52,411 bases of DNA from Hyphomonadaceae bacterium (GCA_019747815.1 JAIEQJ010000088.1:1-52411), one strand, 5' to 3'; counted from the first letter of the stretch, positions 25,602-35,103 are shown. The notes: generated from the sequence alone by a model not told the origin. Numbers and translations: made by a program.

Positions 25602-26480
25602 ATGTCCCAGGCAAACCCCGGTCCAACGTCGCGCATCTACTTTTCGCAGCGGCTGCGCCTCCACTACGTCGACTGGGGCAACGCCGGTGCACCGCCTCTC
25701 GTTCTGGTGCATGGCGGCCGCGACCACTGTCGCAATTGGGATTGGGTGGCGGCCGAGCTGCGCAGGGATTGGCACATCATTGCACCCGATCTGCGCGGCC
25801 ATGGCGATAGCGAGTGGTCGCAGGACGGCACCTACATGATGGCAGGCTACATTTACGACCTGGCCCAGTTGATCCATCAGCAGAAGCTGGCGCCGGTCAC
25901 CCTCATTGCCCACTCGCTGGGCGGCAACATTGCGCTGCGCTATGCCGGGCTCTACCCCGAGACTGTGGCCAAGCTGATCGCGATCGAGGGCCTCGGCCCC
26001 TCGCCCAAGATGCTGGCCGAACGGTTTGCGACGGGCTTGGCTGACCGCATGCGGGCCTGGATCGCCGAGCAGCGCGGCCTCTCCGGGCGCCTGCCGCGCC
26101 GCTATGCCACCATCGAGGACGCGTGGAAGCGCATGCAGGAGGAGAACAAGCACCTGTCGCCCGAGCAGGCGCGGCATCTCACCCAGCACGGGGTCAACCA
26201 GAACGAGGATGGCACCTATAGCTGGAAGTTCGACAACTACGTGCGCTCCTGGCCGCCCTACGACATGTCCGTCGCCGACGTCGAAGGCCTATGGGCCCGC
26301 ATTCGCTGCCCCACCCTGCTGGTCTACGGCCAGGAGAGCTGGGCCTCCAATCCGGCCAAGGACGGGCGTGCCAAGCATTTCAAGACCGCGGAGGTGGTCA
26401 CCATCGAGGGTGCGGGCCACTGGGTGTATCACGATGAGCTGGCCGGGTTCCTGGCGCTGACGCGGCGGTTCCTGACCTGA
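25602..26480 (+). CDS. Alpha/beta hydrolase
   Basis: A 292-residue serine hydrolase. The oxyanion-hole motif HGG (LVLVHGGRDH), the nucleophile elbow AHSLGG, an acid in the LLVYGQES region and the catalytic His in GAGHWVYHDE are all visible. A cap of about 100 residues lies between the elbow and the acid. The start is ATG 25602 (MSQANPGPTS). The substrate is unknown; family members include esterases and epoxide or C-C hydrolases. Its last 52 bp overlap the convergent PAP2 gene. Confidence 0.88.
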   Translation: MSQANPGPTSRIYFSQRLRLHYVDWGNAGAPPLVLVHGGRDHCRNWDWVAAELRRDWHIIAPDLRGHGDSEWSQDGTYMMAGYIYDLAQLIHQQKLAPVTLIAHSLGGNIALRYAGLYPETVAKLIAIEGLGPSPKMLAERFATGLADRMRAWIAEQRGLSGRLPRRYATIEDAWKRMQEENKHLSPEQARHLTQHGVNQNEDGTYSWKFDNYVRSWPPYDMSVADVEGLWARIRCPTLLVYGQESWASNPAKDGRAKHFKTAEVVTIEGAGHWVYHDELAGFLALTRRFLT

Positions 26481-27466
26481 GACAGGCGCGCGGCAGGCTG
26501 TTGTAAGAGCGTCGCGCCGATGCGGATCGGGGCCGCCGCCAACCGGCTAGCCCAGGCTGTCGCAACTCTCGTGCTGTGCTGGCGCGGCCGCCAGAGAACT
26601 GCGGCGATGCAGACAATGGCGATGGCGCCGCCGGCAAAGATGTCGACGAAGTAGTGGCCGCCGACGGGCACTGTCGACGCGATGACGACCGCGTTGAGCC
26701 CCAGCGCAGGCAAGGCCAGGTAGCGTGTGCGCCAGACCGCCCAGGTCGTAGTGACAGCCAGGGCGGTATGGAAGGACGGGAACGTGATCAATCCCTCGAT
26801 GGTACTGGGATCGATCGCACGCAGTGCGCCGGATCGGAGCGCCTGGAAATGCTCCAGATGCCAAAGGCCGGCGGCCTGGCCCACGACATCACGCAGCTCG
26901 GCCGGCGGATTGTGAAACACGAAGGCACCGGCAGCCGGAAAGGCGACCGACATGAGAATGGTCAGAAGGCCGGTCGCAGTGAACAGGGCCAGGAATTGGC
27001 TCAGTCGCATCAGTTGCCCTGTTGCAGCCAGCACGACGAGCACAAGCGCAATTTGCGGCAGGCTCGAGCTGTAGGCGAGGCGCAAGACCATGCCGAAGAT
27101 GGGCCGGGCGTCGGTAAAGGCGAGGACCGCCATCCAGTCGAGGCCGAGCGCTGCATCGGCACGCGCGAACTGAGCGTCCAGCAGTGGCAGGCCGAGGCTG
27201 GTGCCGAGATAGCTGAGGAGCGCCCCGGCCAGTGTGAACGAGATCAGGTAGCCGGCGCCGAAGCCCAGTGCCGCAATGCGCGCATCGGGCCGCACGGTGG
27301 AGTAGAACTGGCCCAAGGCCAGGGCGACGATGCTGGCCGCAATGGGCACCAGAGCGCCATATCCCGTCAGCCGGAAGCCTGTGACGGCCATCGCCGCGAG
27401 ATCGGCAATGGCGATCATGCCGAGGCTGATCCACAGGCCTGCCGAGGGAAATACGCGAGGACACAT
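26429..27466 (-). CDS. PAP2-family membrane phosphatase
   Basis: A 345-residue polytopic membrane protein with about eight hydrophobic segments. The PAP2 active-site motifs are in the C-terminal half: FPSFHTALAV (PSxH) near residue 232 and VPVGGHYFVDIFAG (HxxxD) near 270. An upstream Lys/Arg-rich first motif is weak. This is the inositolphosphotransferase/phosphatidic-acid-phosphatase type (PAP2_3), which acts on lipid or prenyl phosphates at the membrane. The last roughly 35 residues are basic and overlap the end of the hydrolase gene on the other strand. Confidence 0.85.
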   Translation of the reverse strand: MCPRVFPSAGLWISLGMIAIADLAAMAVTGFRLTGYGALVPIAASIVALALGQFYSTVRPDARIAALGFGAGYLISFTLAGALLSYLGTSLGLPLLDAQFARADAALGLDWMAVLAFTDARPIFGMVLRLAYSSSLPQIALVLVVLAATGQLMRLSQFLALFTATGLLTILMSVAFPAAGAFVFHNPPAELRDVVGQAAGLWHLEHFQALRSGALRAIDPSTIEGLITFPSFHTALAVTTTWAVWRTRYLALPALGLNAVVIASTVPVGGHYFVDIFAGGAIAIVCIAAVLWRPRQHSTRVATAWASRLAAAPIRIGATLLQQPAARLSQVRNRRVSARNPASSS

Positions 27467-27495
27467 GCAGCCGCTCCCGAAATGCCGGATGCAGG

Positions 27496-27570
27496 CTAGT
27501 GTCCCGATCGCGAAGTTCGCCGGATCTTGCAGCAGGCGCTGAACGAACTTCGCGATCGAAAGGACACTAG
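27496..27570. repeat. Palindromic repeat, module A, copy 2
   Basis: Same 75-bp structure and ends as the copy at 21402, with one visible substitution in the loop (AGGCGCTG for AGGGGCTG). Here it lies upstream of two divergent genes, not at a gene's 3' end. Confidence 0.92.
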
Positions 27571-27583
27571 CAAGTTCATGGTT

Positions 27584-27660
27584 CTAGTGTGATTCAGATC
27601 GAGAAATTCGCTCACTAGGCGTGCTGCGAGGAAGGGCGAATTTCTCGATCATCACACTAG
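27584..27660. repeat. Palindromic repeat, module B, copy 2
   Basis: Same 77-bp structure as 21490-21566, separated from module A by the same 13-bp linker (one base different). Arms are intact; a few substitutions are in the loop (for example GCTCACTAGG for GCTCAGTAGG). Confidence 0.92.
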
Positions 27661-28000
27661 CGGGGGGTGCTGAAAATGCCCTTAAGCGGCATGATCCGGC
27701 CGCCTTCAGCGCCCCGACAAGGGGGATGCCGGACAAAGGGGCCGAAGCCGCTCAGTTATCGAAGTCTTTGCCGGTCAATATTCCTTGGATTGATTCCGGC
27801 CTCGGTCGCGCCCATCTATGGGCGGGCCGGTACGGTTAAGCTCAACCTTACAGAGGGTTGGTATCGGGGCACGGGTGAAGGAGCAAAGCCCTGTGCTGGC
27901 GGCACCCGGCGCGGCCAATGATCCGGCTGAATATTCCTGATCGTATGGCTTTTTTGTTCACACTTGCGGGCCCAAGCTCGAGCCTGCTCATGGAGGCACC

Positions 28001-28489
28001 ATGCCCTGGTTTCAATCGGCTCGGCGGTCAACGGTTGCAGCGGCGTTCGCAGCCTTGGCGCTTGGGGCATCTGCCACCGGCAGCGTGGCCCATCCGCTGT
28101 CGGATTTGAGCGGCAGCTGGTCCGGGACCGGGCAATTCCGGCTTGAGAACGGTCGCTCGGAGGCGCTCAGGTGCAGCGCACACTACGCGCCGAGGCGCGA
28201 TGGCTTGGGCTTGTCGATACGCTGTGCCAGCGCCTCCAATCGCATGGAGCTGCGGGCCAGCCTTGTCTCGCGCGGCAATCGCATCTCGGGAACCTGGGAG
28301 GAGCGCAGCTACAACGTGTCGGGCGGCGTGTCCGGCGTCGGCACCGGCAACAGCCTGCGTCTTGGCATCAATGGCGGGGGCCTGTCCGGCTTCATGGTGG
28401 TGACCACCACCGGCAGCTCGCAATCCATTTCGGTGCGCACGGACGGCGCGGCCCTGCGCGGCATCAACATCAACCTGCGGCGCAACTGA
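28001..28489 (+). CDS. Secreted hypothetical protein
   Basis: A 162-residue exported protein with a clear signal peptide (about 1-30, cleavage near SVAHP). GGAGG precedes ATG 28001. The mature part is beta-rich: LSGSWSGTGQFRLENGRSEALRCSAHY, then RISGTWEERSYNVSGGVSG and a Gly/Ser-rich C-terminal half. The pattern GSWSGxGxxxxxxGxxExxxCxxxY resembles small secreted proteins common in rhizobia and relatives, with two Cys that may form a disulphide. Function unknown. Confidence 0.8.
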   Translation: MPWFQSARRSTVAAAFAALALGASATGSVAHPLSDLSGSWSGTGQFRLENGRSEALRCSAHYAPRRDGLGLSIRCASASNRMELRASLVSRGNRISGTWEERSYNVSGGVSGVGTGNSLRLGINGGGLSGFMVVTTTGSSQSISVRTDGAALRGININLRRN

Positions 28490-28493
28490 CGGC

Positions 28494-29132
28494 TCAGGTC
28501 AGGAACGGATTGGATCGCCGCTCCTCGCCGATCGTGCTCATCGGCCCGTGGCCGCAGATGAAGGCGAAGTCGTCGCCGAGCGGCAAGAGCTTGGTCTTGA
28601 TCCCCTTGATCAGGGCATCGTGGTCGCCATAGGCAAAATCCGTGCGGCCGATGGAGCCTTTGAACAGAACGTCGCCGACCAGCATGAAACGCTGGGCGGC
28701 GTTCACCAGCACCACCGAGCCGCGCGAATGGCCGGGGCAGTGCAGCACCGAGAACAAGTGGCCGGCGACGGTGACCGTATCGCCTTCGGCCAGCCAGCGA
28801 TCGGGCGTGACGTTGCGCACGCCGTCCATGCCGAACTCGAGGGCCTGATCCTCGAGACCCTCGAGCAGAAAATCGTCCGCCCGGTGCGGGCCTTCGATCG
28901 GCACGCCGCCCAGTTTTTCCTTCAGCTCCTGCGCGCCGCCGGCATGGTCGATATGTCCGTGCGTGAGAATGATCTTCTCGACCGATATGCCGGCCTTGGT
29001 GATGCCGGCCTCGATGCGGCGCACGTCTCCGCCGGGGTCGACCACCGCGCCAACCTTGCTCGCCTCATCCCACAGGAGCGTGCAGTTCTGCATGAAGGCG
29101 GTGACGGGAACAATGGCGGCTTTGAGGGGCAT
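28494..29132 (-). CDS. MBL-fold metallohydrolase (glyoxalase II-like)
   Basis: A 212-residue metallo-beta-lactamase-fold enzyme. The metal motif is THGHIDHAGG (HxHxDH), then HCPGHSRGSVV, GDVLFKGSIGRTD and CGHGPMSTIGEER. This is the YcbL/glyoxalase II-like arrangement (GDVLF...GRTD). It may hydrolyse a thioester; a single-domain form lacks the helical substrate domain of true glyoxalase II. Convergent with the secreted protein gene (4-bp gap). Confidence 0.9.
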   Translation of the reverse strand: MPLKAAIVPVTAFMQNCTLLWDEASKVGAVVDPGGDVRRIEAGITKAGISVEKIILTHGHIDHAGGAQELKEKLGGVPIEGPHRADDFLLEGLEDQALEFGMDGVRNVTPDRWLAEGDTVTVAGHLFSVLHCPGHSRGSVVLVNAAQRFMLVGDVLFKGSIGRTDFAYGDHDALIKGIKTKLLPLGDDFAFICGHGPMSTIGEERRSNPFLT

Positions 29133-29237
29133 GGGCGCGGTCGGCTCCAGGGTGCGTGGGCAGGCGCTACCTATCGCAATTGCGCGCAGGGGTCTACTTG
29201 CCCCGCATCCGGGTCAGCTTGAGCCGTGCAGGCACCG

Positions 29238-29909
29238 TCACGCCCAGTCGAGATTGAGGTTGCCGCGCCCCTCGAGGGCGATCCTTCGGCGCAGGGCGCG
29301 GGTGGGAGCTGCCAGTTCCGGGATCTTGCGCTCATGGGTCTCGGCGAACACCTGCCCGACCCTGTCGATGACACGCGTGTCCAGCAGCTTCTCGATCACC
29401 GGCACCTCCGCTCCCTCGATGTCGAGCTTGAGCACCGAGACCGGCCGAGGGAGGGCTGTGATGAAGCGGATGAGATCGATCTGCTGCACCGCAATCGCGC
29501 TGGATGTTTCAACGTTGGGGTTGGAGCCATAGACAGAGGAGGATTGCGACAGATAGTCAGGGTCGGTGTCGAAGTCCCTGGCCCGGTAAAGCTTGGTATC
29601 GCACGTCTCCGCCCCCACCGCCTGGTTGAAGAGATGCACATTGGGACGCTCGCCTAGCGTCCGGCACAAAATCCCGTAGCAGTGGGGATCGGGCTCGAAT
29701 GCGTACACGGTCGCGCCGCTGGCGGCGAGCATGCGCGTGTAGTGCCCGACGTTGGCGCCACAGTCTATGGCGATGTCGTCCGGCGTGAGCTGGCCGACCA
29801 GTTGCTCAAACTGCCACTGCGCGCCCCATTTCGCGAGCCGACGCCGTGTCGGGAATGCCCCCTTGAGAATGACCCGTTTCGTCCAATCCAGCCAACCCAG
29901 CTTCAGCAT
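29238..29909 (-). CDS. FkbM-family SAM methyltransferase
   Basis: A 223-residue class I methyltransferase. Motif I is AIDCGANVGHYTRMLAASGATVYAFEPDP, with the later FkbM hallmark VLKLDIEGAEVPVIE. FkbM-type enzymes O-methylate sugars or polyketide hydroxyls; substrate unknown here. The neighbours on the same strand are cytochrome P450 genes (83-bp gap), so it may belong to the same unit, but that link is inference. Confidence 0.88.
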   Translation of the reverse strand: MLKLGWLDWTKRVILKGAFPTRRRLAKWGAQWQFEQLVGQLTPDDIAIDCGANVGHYTRMLAASGATVYAFEPDPHCYGILCRTLGERPNVHLFNQAVGAETCDTKLYRARDFDTDPDYLSQSSSVYGSNPNVETSSAIAVQQIDLIRFITALPRPVSVLKLDIEGAEVPVIEKLLDTRVIDRVGQVFAETHERKIPELAAPTRALRRRIALEGRGNLNLDWA

Positions 29910-29992
29910 GCCCGGCCCCCGATCCCGAGCCCTATTAACGATTTATAGTCATCAGCATCAAGGTCGCGTCAGCGGGGCCTGGCGGAGCCGCA

Positions 29993-31180
29993 TCAGCCGA
30001 ACTCGATCGGCAGCTTGCGGGGCCCCCGCACGGTGCCCTCCGACCAGGTGACTTCCCCGTTCAGGCTGAACTCGGGCACGCGCTTGAGCAGCTCCTCGAC
30101 CGCCACCGTCATCTCCATGCGCGCCAGATTGGAGCCGACGCAGCGGTGGATGCCGAGGCCGAAGGCGGCATGGCGGTTCTCCTTGCGGTCGATGATGACC
30201 TTGTCGGCATCGGGGAACATGGCGGGATCGCGGTTGGCAGCCGGGAAGGAGAGCAGCACCATCTGGCCCGGCTTGAAGGTGCAGCCGTTGAGCTGTGTCT
30301 CCTGCACCACCTCGCGCGCCATGGTGACGGGTGCATAGGCGCGCAGGAATTCCTCGATGGCGGTCGGCATCAGGGAAGGGTCCTCAACCAGCCGCCGGCG
30401 GTCCTCGGCATGGGTGGCGAGATGCCAGATGCAGGAGCCGATGCCGCTCCAGGTGGTGTCGATGCCGGCGACCAGCAGCAGGCGCAGCGACCCCAGCACG
30501 TGGTTGTCGGTGAAATAGCCGCCGTCCGGATACTGCTGCTTGACGAGATAGCTGATGAGGTCGTTGCCGGGGCGTTGGCGCCGCTCCAGCACGTGCGGCC
30601 GGAAATACTCCGTCATCTCCGCCAGGCCGCGCATCAGCACTTCGTCGTCGGTGATGCCCTCCTGCAGGGTAGCGCTGATCCAGGCGCGGAAGCGGTCGCC
30701 ATCCGCCTCCGGCACGCCCAGCATGTGGGCGATCACCTTCACGGGAATGTGCTGGGAATATTCCACCGCAGCATCGCAGCTCCCCCGCGCGATGAACGCA
30801 TCGATCAGCTCGTTGCAGATGGCGCGCGCCTTGGGCGTGATCTTCTCGATCGCCTGGGGTGTGAACGGCGGCAGCAGCACCATGCGCGCGAGGCGGTGTC
30901 GCGGCGGGTCCGACGTGATCGGCGGGGCGCCGCGATCGTTCGGCGGATGCGTCTCGCGCACCGCCACCTTGCGTGAGGAGAAATGCTCCGGGTCGTAGGC
31001 GATGTCGCGCACGTCCTGGTAGCGCGTCGGCAGATAGACGCCCATGAAGCGCTCGGTGTGCGCGATCGGGCACGTCTGCCTGAGCTCGTCCCAGATCGGA
31101 TAGGGGTTCTCGACCCAGTGCGGATCGAGATGATCCCAATCGGTGGCCCAGTCGGTGACAGGAGGACGTGGCTGCGACAT
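29993..31180 (-). CDS. Cytochrome P450 (copy 1)
   Basis: A 395-residue soluble bacterial P450 monooxygenase. The I-helix oxygen motif is AGIDTT, the K-helix ExxR is in EEFLRAYAP, and the heme-Cys loop is FGLGIHRCVGSNLAR. It has no membrane anchor, so needs an external ferredoxin, and the ferredoxin gene is two genes upstream. It follows the other P450 by 8 bp. The last roughly 155 residues are nearly identical to that copy while the rest is clearly diverged; see findings. The substrate is unknown; the acyl-CoA carboxylase neighbour hints at lipid-like compounds. Confidence 0.95.
   Translation of the reverse strand: MSQPRPPVTDWATDWDHLDPHWVENPYPIWDELRQTCPIAHTERFMGVYLPTRYQDVRDIAYDPEHFSSRKVAVRETHPPNDRGAPPITSDPPRHRLARMVLLPPFTPQAIEKITPKARAICNELIDAFIARGSCDAAVEYSQHIPVKVIAHMLGVPEADGDRFRAWISATLQEGITDDEVLMRGLAEMTEYFRPHVLERRQRPGNDLISYLVKQQYPDGGYFTDNHVLGSLRLLLVAGIDTTWSGIGSCIWHLATHAEDRRRLVEDPSLMPTAIEEFLRAYAPVTMAREVVQETQLNGCTFKPGQMVLLSFPAANRDPAMFPDADKVIIDRKENRHAAFGLGIHRCVGSNLARMEMTVAVEELLKRVPEFSLNGEVTWSEGTVRGPRKLPIEFG
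30006..30469. repeat. 464-bp near-identical block, copy 1 of 2
   Basis: Aligns without gaps at an offset of 1196 bp to 31202-31665, with about a dozen substitutions by eye. It covers the C-terminal third of the P450 gene including I-helix and heme loop. Sequence outside the block is far more diverged. Confidence 0.9.
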
Positions 31181-31188
31181 GGGCGACC

Positions 31189-32367
31189 TCAGTTGAACCG
31201 TATCGGCAGCTTGCGGGGCCCCCGCACGGTGCCCTCCGACCAGGTGACTTCCCCGTTCAGGCTGAACTCGGGCACGCGCTTGAGCAGCTCCTCGACCGCC
31301 ACCGTCATCTCCATGCGCGCCAGATTGGAGCCGACGCAGCGGTGGATGCCGAGGCCGAAGGCGGCATGGCGGTTCTCCTTGCGGTCGATGATGACCTTGT
31401 CGGCATCGGGGAACATGGCGGGGTCGCGGCAGGCGGCCGGGAAGGAGAGCAGCACCATCTGGCCCGGCTTGAAGGTGCAGCCGTTGAGCTGTGTCTCCTT
31501 CACCACCTCGCGCGCCATGGTGACCGGCGCATAGGCGCGCAGGAATTCCTCGATGGCGGTCGGCATCAGGGAGGGGTCCTCAACCAGCCGCCGGCGGTCT
31601 TCGGCATGGGTGGCAAGATGCCAGATGCAGGAGCCGATGCCGCTCCAGGTGGTGTCGATGCCGGCAATGAGCAGCAGCCGCAGCGACCCGATCACGTTCT
31701 CGGGCGACAGCTTCATGCCCTTGAACTCGACGCCGTTGAGATAGCTGATCAGGTCGTCACCGGGCTTTTCCAGCCGCTCCTGCACGTGCCGCATGAAGTA
31801 GTGCTGCATCTCGCCGGCGGCCTGCACCACCACGCTGATGTCCGTGATGCCGTCCTCCAGGACCATCTTGATCCACTTGCGGTAGAGATCGCCGTCGCTC
31901 TCGGGCAGGCCCAGCATGTGGGCGATGAGGCGGACCGGGATCTCCTGCGCGTATTCGACCGCCGCATCGGCGGTGCCGGGAGCGGTGAACTTGTCGATCA
32001 GCTCGTTGCACAGGGCCCGGGCCCGGGGCTCCAGCTTCTGGATGGCATCGGGCGTGAAGGGCGGCAGCAGCACCATGCGCGCGGGCCGGTGCTCGGGCGG
32101 ATCGGAGGTGATGGGCGGGGCCGGGATGCGCGGCGGGGGTGTTTCCCGCACCACCACGCGACGGGAGGAGAAATGCTCCGTGTCGTAGGCGACCGCGCGC
32201 ACATCCTCGTAGCGCGAGGGAAAATACACACCCATGAAGCGCTCGGTGTGGGCGATGGGACAGCGCTTGCGCATCTCGTCCCAGATGGGAAACGGATCGT
32301 TGATCCAGCCCGGATCGAGGTGATCGAAATCGGTGGCCCAGTCCTTGACCGGCGGACGCACACTCAT
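31189..32367 (-). CDS. Cytochrome P450 (copy 2)
   Basis: A 392-residue paralogue of the following gene, with the same AGIDTT, EEFLRAYAP and FGLGIHRCVGSNLAR motifs. The ribosome site GGGGGAA overlaps the region just after the ferredoxin stop codon (11-bp gap), so ferredoxin and P450 are co-transcribed. N-terminal identity to copy 1 is moderate (clear but with many changes), against near identity after about residue 235. Likely receives electrons from the ferredoxin; reductase not in the window. Confidence 0.95.
   Translation of the reverse strand: MSVRPPVKDWATDFDHLDPGWINDPFPIWDEMRKRCPIAHTERFMGVYFPSRYEDVRAVAYDTEHFSSRRVVVRETPPPRIPAPPITSDPPEHRPARMVLLPPFTPDAIQKLEPRARALCNELIDKFTAPGTADAAVEYAQEIPVRLIAHMLGLPESDGDLYRKWIKMVLEDGITDISVVVQAAGEMQHYFMRHVQERLEKPGDDLISYLNGVEFKGMKLSPENVIGSLRLLLIAGIDTTWSGIGSCIWHLATHAEDRRRLVEDPSLMPTAIEEFLRAYAPVTMAREVVKETQLNGCTFKPGQMVLLSFPAACRDPAMFPDADKVIIDRKENRHAAFGLGIHRCVGSNLARMEMTVAVEELLKRVPEFSLNGEVTWSEGTVRGPRKLPIRFN
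31202..31665. repeat. 464-bp near-identical block, copy 2 of 2
   Basis: Partner of 30006-30469. The block ends abruptly at both sides in the alignment (inside the I-helix region and at the last residues of the protein). Confidence 0.9.
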
Positions 32368-32378
32368 GGCTGTTCCCC

Positions 32379-32594
32379 CTACTTCTCGATGATTTCAACC
32401 GCGAATTCGGGACAGTTCGACTTGGCGAGGTAGGCCTTCTCCTCCAGGTGCGGCGGCACCGTGCCGTCGCCCACCTCACGCGCATTGCCGTACTCGTCGA
32501 GATCGAACAGCTCAGGCGCGACCGCCTTGCAGCGGTTGTGCCCTTGGCACTTGTCGGGATTGACGTGGACTTTCAGGGCCTTGGGCTCAGACAT
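32379..32594 (-). CDS. Single-cluster ferredoxin for P450
   Basis: A 71-residue ferredoxin. Cluster ligands are C16-x2-H19-x2-C22 and C61-P, with His in place of the second Cys. This pattern marks the P450-partner ferredoxins that usually hold a [3Fe-4S] cluster. AGGAGG precedes the start at 32594. It is first of a tight unit with the two P450s and lies 113 bp behind the carboxylase gene on the same strand. Confidence 0.94.
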   Translation of the reverse strand: MSEPKALKVHVNPDKCQGHNRCKAVAPELFDLDEYGNAREVGDGTVPPHLEEKAYLAKSNCPEFAVEIIEK

Positions 32595-32707
32595 GCGGGC
32601 ATCCTCCTCGTCTGGCGGCCTTGGCGGCTCTTGGTTGACCTAAACGTCAGTTTGGCGCGGCGTGGCGTCGCGGGCAATACGAAAAAGGAGAGCCTGTCAG
32701 GACGCGG

Positions 32708-34255
32708 TCAAGGCCGGTAGCCGAAGTGCGGGCGGCCGGCCCGGCGCAGCGGCGCGGCGAGGTCGGCAAAGCGGCAGAGATAGGCGCGGGTCTGGCGCGG
32801 GTCGATGATCTCCTCCACGCCGAAGGCTTCCGCGGTGCGGAGCGGAGATTGCAGTGTCTCCAGCTTCGCTTCGATCTCGGCGCGCTTGGCGGCAGGATCG
32901 GGGGCCGCCTCGATGACGGAGCGATAGGCCGCCTCCACGCCGCCGGCAATGGGCAGCGATCCCCACTGCGCCGAGGGCCAGGCGTAGCGCAGGAACGCCT
33001 CCGACCCGTTGCGCTGCGCCAAGCCGGCCATGCCGAACGCCTTGCGCACCATGACGGCACACCAGGGCACGGTCGACTGGCGCACGGCGGCGAGCGCCTG
33101 GGCGCCGAAGCGCATGATGCCCGACGCCTCGGCCTCCGTGCCGATCAGGAAGCCCGGGATGTCGACGAGGTGCACCACGGGAAGCTGGAAGGTCTGCGCC
33201 AGGTCGATCATGCGGATGGCCTTGCGACAGGCATCGGCCGTCCAGGCGCCACCGTAGTGGTAGGGGTCGCTGGCCAGGATCGCCACCGGCCAGCCGTTGA
33301 GACGCGCGAGCCCCGTGATCACCGACTTGCCCCAGGCCTTGCCGATCTCAAACCACGTGCCGGCATCGACTATGGCCTCGACGATGGGCCGCATCTTGTA
33401 GACCTGCCGGGCATTGCGCGGCACCGCGGACAGCAGGTGCTCCGCCGTGCGGTCTGCCTGGTCGTTGCTGGGCTGCTGGGGGGCAAGGACGTGCACGGAG
33501 GCGGGCAGAAAGCTCAGGAACCGGCGTGCCCGCGCAAAGGCCTCCTCCTCGGTTGCCACCTCGTCGTCGACCGTGCCGTTCCTGGCGTGGATCTGCGACC
33601 CGCCCAGCTCTTCCTTGGTCAAGGTCTGGCCAGTGCGCGCCACCACGGGCGGCCCGGCGGCAAACAACTGCGAGGTGCCCCGCACCATCACCGAATAGTG
33701 GCTGGCGCACACGCGAGCGGCACCCATGCCCGCCACCGATCCGAGGCCGAGCGCCACGACAGGGATTTCAGACAGTGCCTCCAGCACCTCGGTGAACTGC
33801 GGCACGTCCGGCAGATAGGTGCGGCCCATCGTCTCCAGATGCTTGACCGAGCCGCCGCCGCCGGTGCCGTCGACCAGACGCACCAGCGGCATGCGCCAGC
33901 GCCGGGCCCAAGTTTCGGCGAACTGGAACTTCTCGCGCAGCCCGCCATCGTTGGCGCCGCCGCGCACGGTGAAGTCGTCACCCGTGACGAAGACGTTGCG
34001 CCCATCGATGCGCGCGCGGCCGCACACCACGTTGGCGGGCGTGAAGCCGGTGAGGGTGCCGGCCGCATCGTACTCGGGGAAGCCCGCGATCGATCCGATT
34101 TCCTCGAAGCTGCTCGCATCCACCAGTGCGGCGAGGCGCTCACGCACCGTCAGCTTGCCGGCGCTCTTGTGCCGCGCAACCTTGTCGGGGCCGCCGAGCT
34201 CAAGAGCCAGCCGGCGCCGGCGTTCCAGATCGTCGAGTTCCGGCTTCCAGCTCAT
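32708..34255 (-). CDS. Acyl-CoA carboxylase carboxyltransferase (beta) subunit
   Basis: A 515-residue crotonase-fold carboxyltransferase of the PccB/MccB/AccD type, which moves carboxyl from biotin to an acyl-CoA. The start at 34255 (MSWKPELDDLERRR) has GGGAGG upstream; an upstream extension is unlikely. Visible family features: KLTVRERLAALVDASSFEEI, the first-half oxyanion region (LVDGTGGGGSVKHLETMGRTY and LGSVAGMGAARVCASHYSVMV), IHARNGTVDDEVATEEEAF, and the second-half LVDIPGFLIGTEAEASGIMRFGAQAL. No biotin carboxylase or biotin carrier is adjacent, so its partner is elsewhere. Acyl chain unknown. Confidence 0.9.
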   Translation of the reverse strand: MSWKPELDDLERRRRLALELGGPDKVARHKSAGKLTVRERLAALVDASSFEEIGSIAGFPEYDAAGTLTGFTPANVVCGRARIDGRNVFVTGDDFTVRGGANDGGLREKFQFAETWARRWRMPLVRLVDGTGGGGSVKHLETMGRTYLPDVPQFTEVLEALSEIPVVALGLGSVAGMGAARVCASHYSVMVRGTSQLFAAGPPVVARTGQTLTKEELGGSQIHARNGTVDDEVATEEEAFARARRFLSFLPASVHVLAPQQPSNDQADRTAEHLLSAVPRNARQVYKMRPIVEAIVDAGTWFEIGKAWGKSVITGLARLNGWPVAILASDPYHYGGAWTADACRKAIRMIDLAQTFQLPVVHLVDIPGFLIGTEAEASGIMRFGAQALAAVRQSTVPWCAVMVRKAFGMAGLAQRNGSEAFLRYAWPSAQWGSLPIAGGVEAAYRSVIEAAPDPAAKRAEIEAKLETLQSPLRTAEAFGVEEIIDPRQTRAYLCRFADLAAPLRRAGRPHFGYRP

Positions 34256-34341
34256 GCGCGTACCGACGCCTCCCAACGCTTGGGGACCGGCCCGCACAGG
34301 ATCACGCCCGGACACACCGCGCAAGGCGCGGCCGGCGCACC

Positions 34342-34371
34342 AAAGAAAAGGGGAGCCCGTTCGGGCTCCCC
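34342..34371 (-). terminator. Rho-independent terminator of ctrA
   Basis: On the minus strand: GGGGAGCCC-GAAC-GGGCTCCCC followed by TTTTCTTT. The stem is 9 bp and perfect, with a T-rich tract, 36 nt after the ctrA stop codon. Confidence 0.92.
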
Positions 34372-34407
34372 AGGTCAAGCGAAGCGCAGGCGAATTGGGT
34401 TACGGCT

Positions 34408-35103
<696 letters not shown>

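Larger units (their letters stand above)
27467..28000. other. Intergenic region with palindromic repeats
   Basis: A 534-bp gap between divergent genes. 27496-27660 is the A-B palindrome pair. The remaining 340 bp (27661-28000) contains no supported gene; short open frames lack ribosome sites. A T-run (TTTTTTG) around 27951-27957 and the GGAGG of the next gene are the only other marks. Confidence 0.6.

Noticed and set aside
31168-32433. 421-codon plus-strand frame across the P450 gene
   Set aside because: Antisense of a clear P450; the apparent duplication in the antisense frames only mirrors the near-identical block.
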